Shown piece after piece: positions 62,653 through 64,000 of a DNA stretch of 64,000 nucleotides. The DNA comes from Alkalihalobacillus sp. FSL W8-0930 (GTDB taxonomy: Bacteria > Bacillota > Bacilli > Bacillales > Bacillaceae_D). The stretch lies in contig CP150183.1 in assembly GCA_037965595.1 (NCBI GenBank), positions 3,038,001 to 3,102,000 of the forward strand. The letters run 5' to 3'. Below the pieces are notes generated by a model that saw nothing but the letters and a program-made list of their open reading frames with translations, was not told where the DNA came from and did not search any database. Position 1 is the stretch's first letter; each line of letters starts with the position of its first letter. Both the position numbers and the translations under genes were made by a program.

Positions 62653-63411
62653 TTATTCTTGCTTAAAAGTTCTTACTGTTACAATAGCTCTTAATACAAC
62701 TTTAATTATTAAAAAGATCAGAAACCCGGTAATTAAATATGGAATAATTGTTATATTCATTATTAGCTCTAAAACAGTAAAAATGACTAATAATAGATAA
62801 AAACCAGGCAGACCTAATATAAATCCTGAGAACTCAAATAAGAGTGACTTATTTCTAATTTTTTGTACAGGATCCATTTGTTCATGCTTTGCAAATGTTA
62901 AATCATAAGATAATGGCAGTAAAAGCGACATGATAATACAGACAATAATCACATACAAAACAACTGATTGAAAAGTGGTTACTGAGAGTAAACCCGTCTG
63001 AATAAGTAAAGTTACTAAAAACGAAAGAAATACGGGTAACGTTGCAGCTCTTATTAACATATCAATAAAGTATCCAAGTTTAGACGTCTTTCGCGTTAAT
63101 CTTGCTAGTTCCCCGTCTACACAATCAAACAAGTACCCTATGTTGTAGGTTATAAAAGCTAAGATAAAGCTTGTCGTTGTACCGAGAATCATGCATAAAC
63201 CTGACAATAAAACAAAAAAAACACTCATCCAGCTAACTGTATTTGGTGAAAGGTTCAACTTTTTAAAAAGCAGTGTAATATAGATAGACATACGCCTTAG
63301 CACATACCATGACCATAAATCTTCCTTTGGACTATACGGTTGTACCTGACGTCTTACTTCAATAATTTGATCTGAATCAAAGAAAAACGTAGTTAACTTT
63401 TCTGATGACAA
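62653..63411 (-). CDS. CDP-alcohol phosphotransferase family membrane protein with altered motif
   Basis: 252 residues, about six membrane spans. The family motif is D-x2-DG-x2-AR-x8-G-x3-D-x3-D; here DCVDGELAR...LGYFIDMLIR keeps the first seven fixed residues but has Arg in place of the last Asp, normally the catalytic base. N-terminal cytoplasmic segment with YSPKEDLWSWYVLRRMSIYITLLF is typical of members found in teichoic acid and phospholipid loci. It may transfer a phospho-alcohol (CDP-glycerol or similar) in wall polymer or lipid synthesis, or be inactive. It lies 34 bases after the partial TagF-like gene, same operon. Confidence 0.85.
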   Translation of the reverse strand: MSSEKLTTFFFDSDQIIEVRRQVQPYSPKEDLWSWYVLRRMSIYITLLFKKLNLSPNTVSWMSVFFVLLSGLCMILGTTTSFILAFITYNIGYLFDCVDGELARLTRKTSKLGYFIDMLIRAATLPVFLSFLVTLLIQTGLLSVTTFQSVVLYVIIVCIIMSLLLPLSYDLTFAKHEQMDPVQKIRNKSLLFEFSGFILGLPGFYLLLVIFTVLELIMNITIIPYLITGFLIFLIIKVVLRAIVTVRTFKQE

Positions 63412-63445
63412 GGTTACAGCTCCTTCTTAATTAATCATGTACAAC

Positions 63446-64000
63446 TTATTTAAATATAGCTTCAACAGATTCTCTTGCTGCCGAGCCATTATCTAGATAA
63501 TTGAAACGACTAACAAATGGTTTTAGTGAAGAACTAACTTTCTCCTTTTTTAGTTCCTCAATTATTTGTTGAGTATTCATAACTAATGGTCCAGGAGCTT
63601 CTTTTTCCAAATCAAAATAAAAACCTCTAATTCTACCACGATATAATTCAATGTCATACGTAAAGAAAAGCATTGGTCTTTTTAAGATTGCATAATCAAA
63701 AAATACAGACGAGTAATCTGTTATTAGTACATCACTAATTAAATATAGCTCAGTGATATCGACCCCTCTTGAATAGTCAAAGACAAAACCACGGTATGAC
63801 TCTAAATCAAAATGTTCTGCTACAAACGAATGCATGCGAAGAATAATCAGATACTCTTCCCCTAGCTCTTTTTTCATTAAGTCTAAATCAAGCTGAAGTT
63901 TGAACTTGTACTTTCCAGGTCCATAATACTCATGATCTCTCCAGGTTGGAGCATACAAGATTACTTTTTTATCTACCGGAACTTTATACTTTAACTTTAA
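63446..64000 (-). CDS. CDP-glycerol glycerophosphotransferase, TagF-like (C-terminal part)
   Basis: Open frame continues past the window edge; about 184 C-terminal residues are visible. VILYAPTWRDHEYYGPGKYKF, ILRMHSFVAEH, ITDYSSVFFDYA and FEKEAPGP-like FDLEKEAPGPLV correspond piece by piece to the last part of the protein at 59821-62037. A second teichoic acid polymerase or a primase (TagB-type) is possible; the missing N-terminus would decide. Confidence 0.9.
   Translation of the reverse strand, partial: LKLKYKVPVDKKVILYAPTWRDHEYYGPGKYKFKLQLDLDLMKKELGEEYLIILRMHSFVAEHFDLESYRGFVFDYSRGVDITELYLISDVLITDYSSVFFDYAILKRPMLFFTYDIELYRGRIRGFYFDLEKEAPGPLVMNTQQIIEELKKEKVSSSLKPFVSRFNYLDNGSAARESVEAIFK

Overview
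The window is chromosomal DNA from a Bacillus-like Firmicute (family Bacillaceae, probably one of the alkaliphile/halotolerant lineages). Pointers are the strong AGGAGG ribosome sites, frequent TTG/GTG starts, the gene order prfB-secA-hpf / flagellar late genes / comF / degV-degU-degS / yvyE / tagO / teichuronic genes / gtaB / tag genes (the B. subtilis order, in places rearranged), long-form Hpf, DegS/DegU, FliW/CsrA and wall teichoic acid enzymes. No tRNA, rRNA, CRISPR array, insertion sequence or phage gene was seen.

Region 1 (1-9500), cell division, translation, secretion and stress: a coiled-coil exported protein (partial), ftsX, ftsE, a YitT-type membrane protein, prfB with its programmed +1 frameshift, secA, hpf behind a sigma-B-like promoter, a cold-shock protein with a consensus sigma-A promoter, and a DUF6612-like lipoprotein behind a second sigma-B-like promoter.

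Region 2 (9500-21250), late flagellar genes and competence, almost all on the minus strand: comFA-comFC-yvyF-flgM-flgN-flgK-flgL-yviE, ended by a two-way terminator; then fliW-csrA-flaG; then fliD-fliS-fliT behind a very good sigma-D promoter. The flagellin gene hag, which in B. subtilis sits between csrA and flaG, is not here. An unrecognised 192-residue gene points the other way between yviE and fliW.

Region 3 (21270-25640): degV, the DegU/DegS two-component system, the divergent yvyE, and pcp.

Region 4 (25760-38730): two complete oligopeptide ABC transporter operons side by side, each headed by its own Lrp/AsnC regulator. The two regulator promoters share a conserved box just upstream of and overlapping the -35, so they are probably controlled by the same Lrp-type protein(s). 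This block separates degS/yvyE from tagO, which are near neighbours in B. subtilis.

Region 5 (38730-64000), cell wall: a sigma-D-like promoter and a secreted GH73 glucosaminidase with seven SH3b repeats, a striking array of sixteen 20-bp tandem repeats, tagO, a teichuronic-acid-like cluster (tuaG, an unknown anchored protein, a sugar epimerase, tuaD, a polymerase, two further glycosyltransferases, a flippase, gtaB) with a PhoP-box array at its polymerase gene, then poly(glycerol phosphate) teichoic acid genes: a TarS-like glycosyltransferase, two tandem TagE-like glucosyltransferases, a TagF-like polymerase, tagD, a CDP-alcohol phosphotransferase with an altered catalytic motif, and a second TagF-like gene running off the window. 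Together the last two regions supply precursors (UDP-glucose, UDP-glucuronate, CDP-glycerol), the lipid-linked start (TagO), polymerisation and glycosylation of anionic wall polymers.
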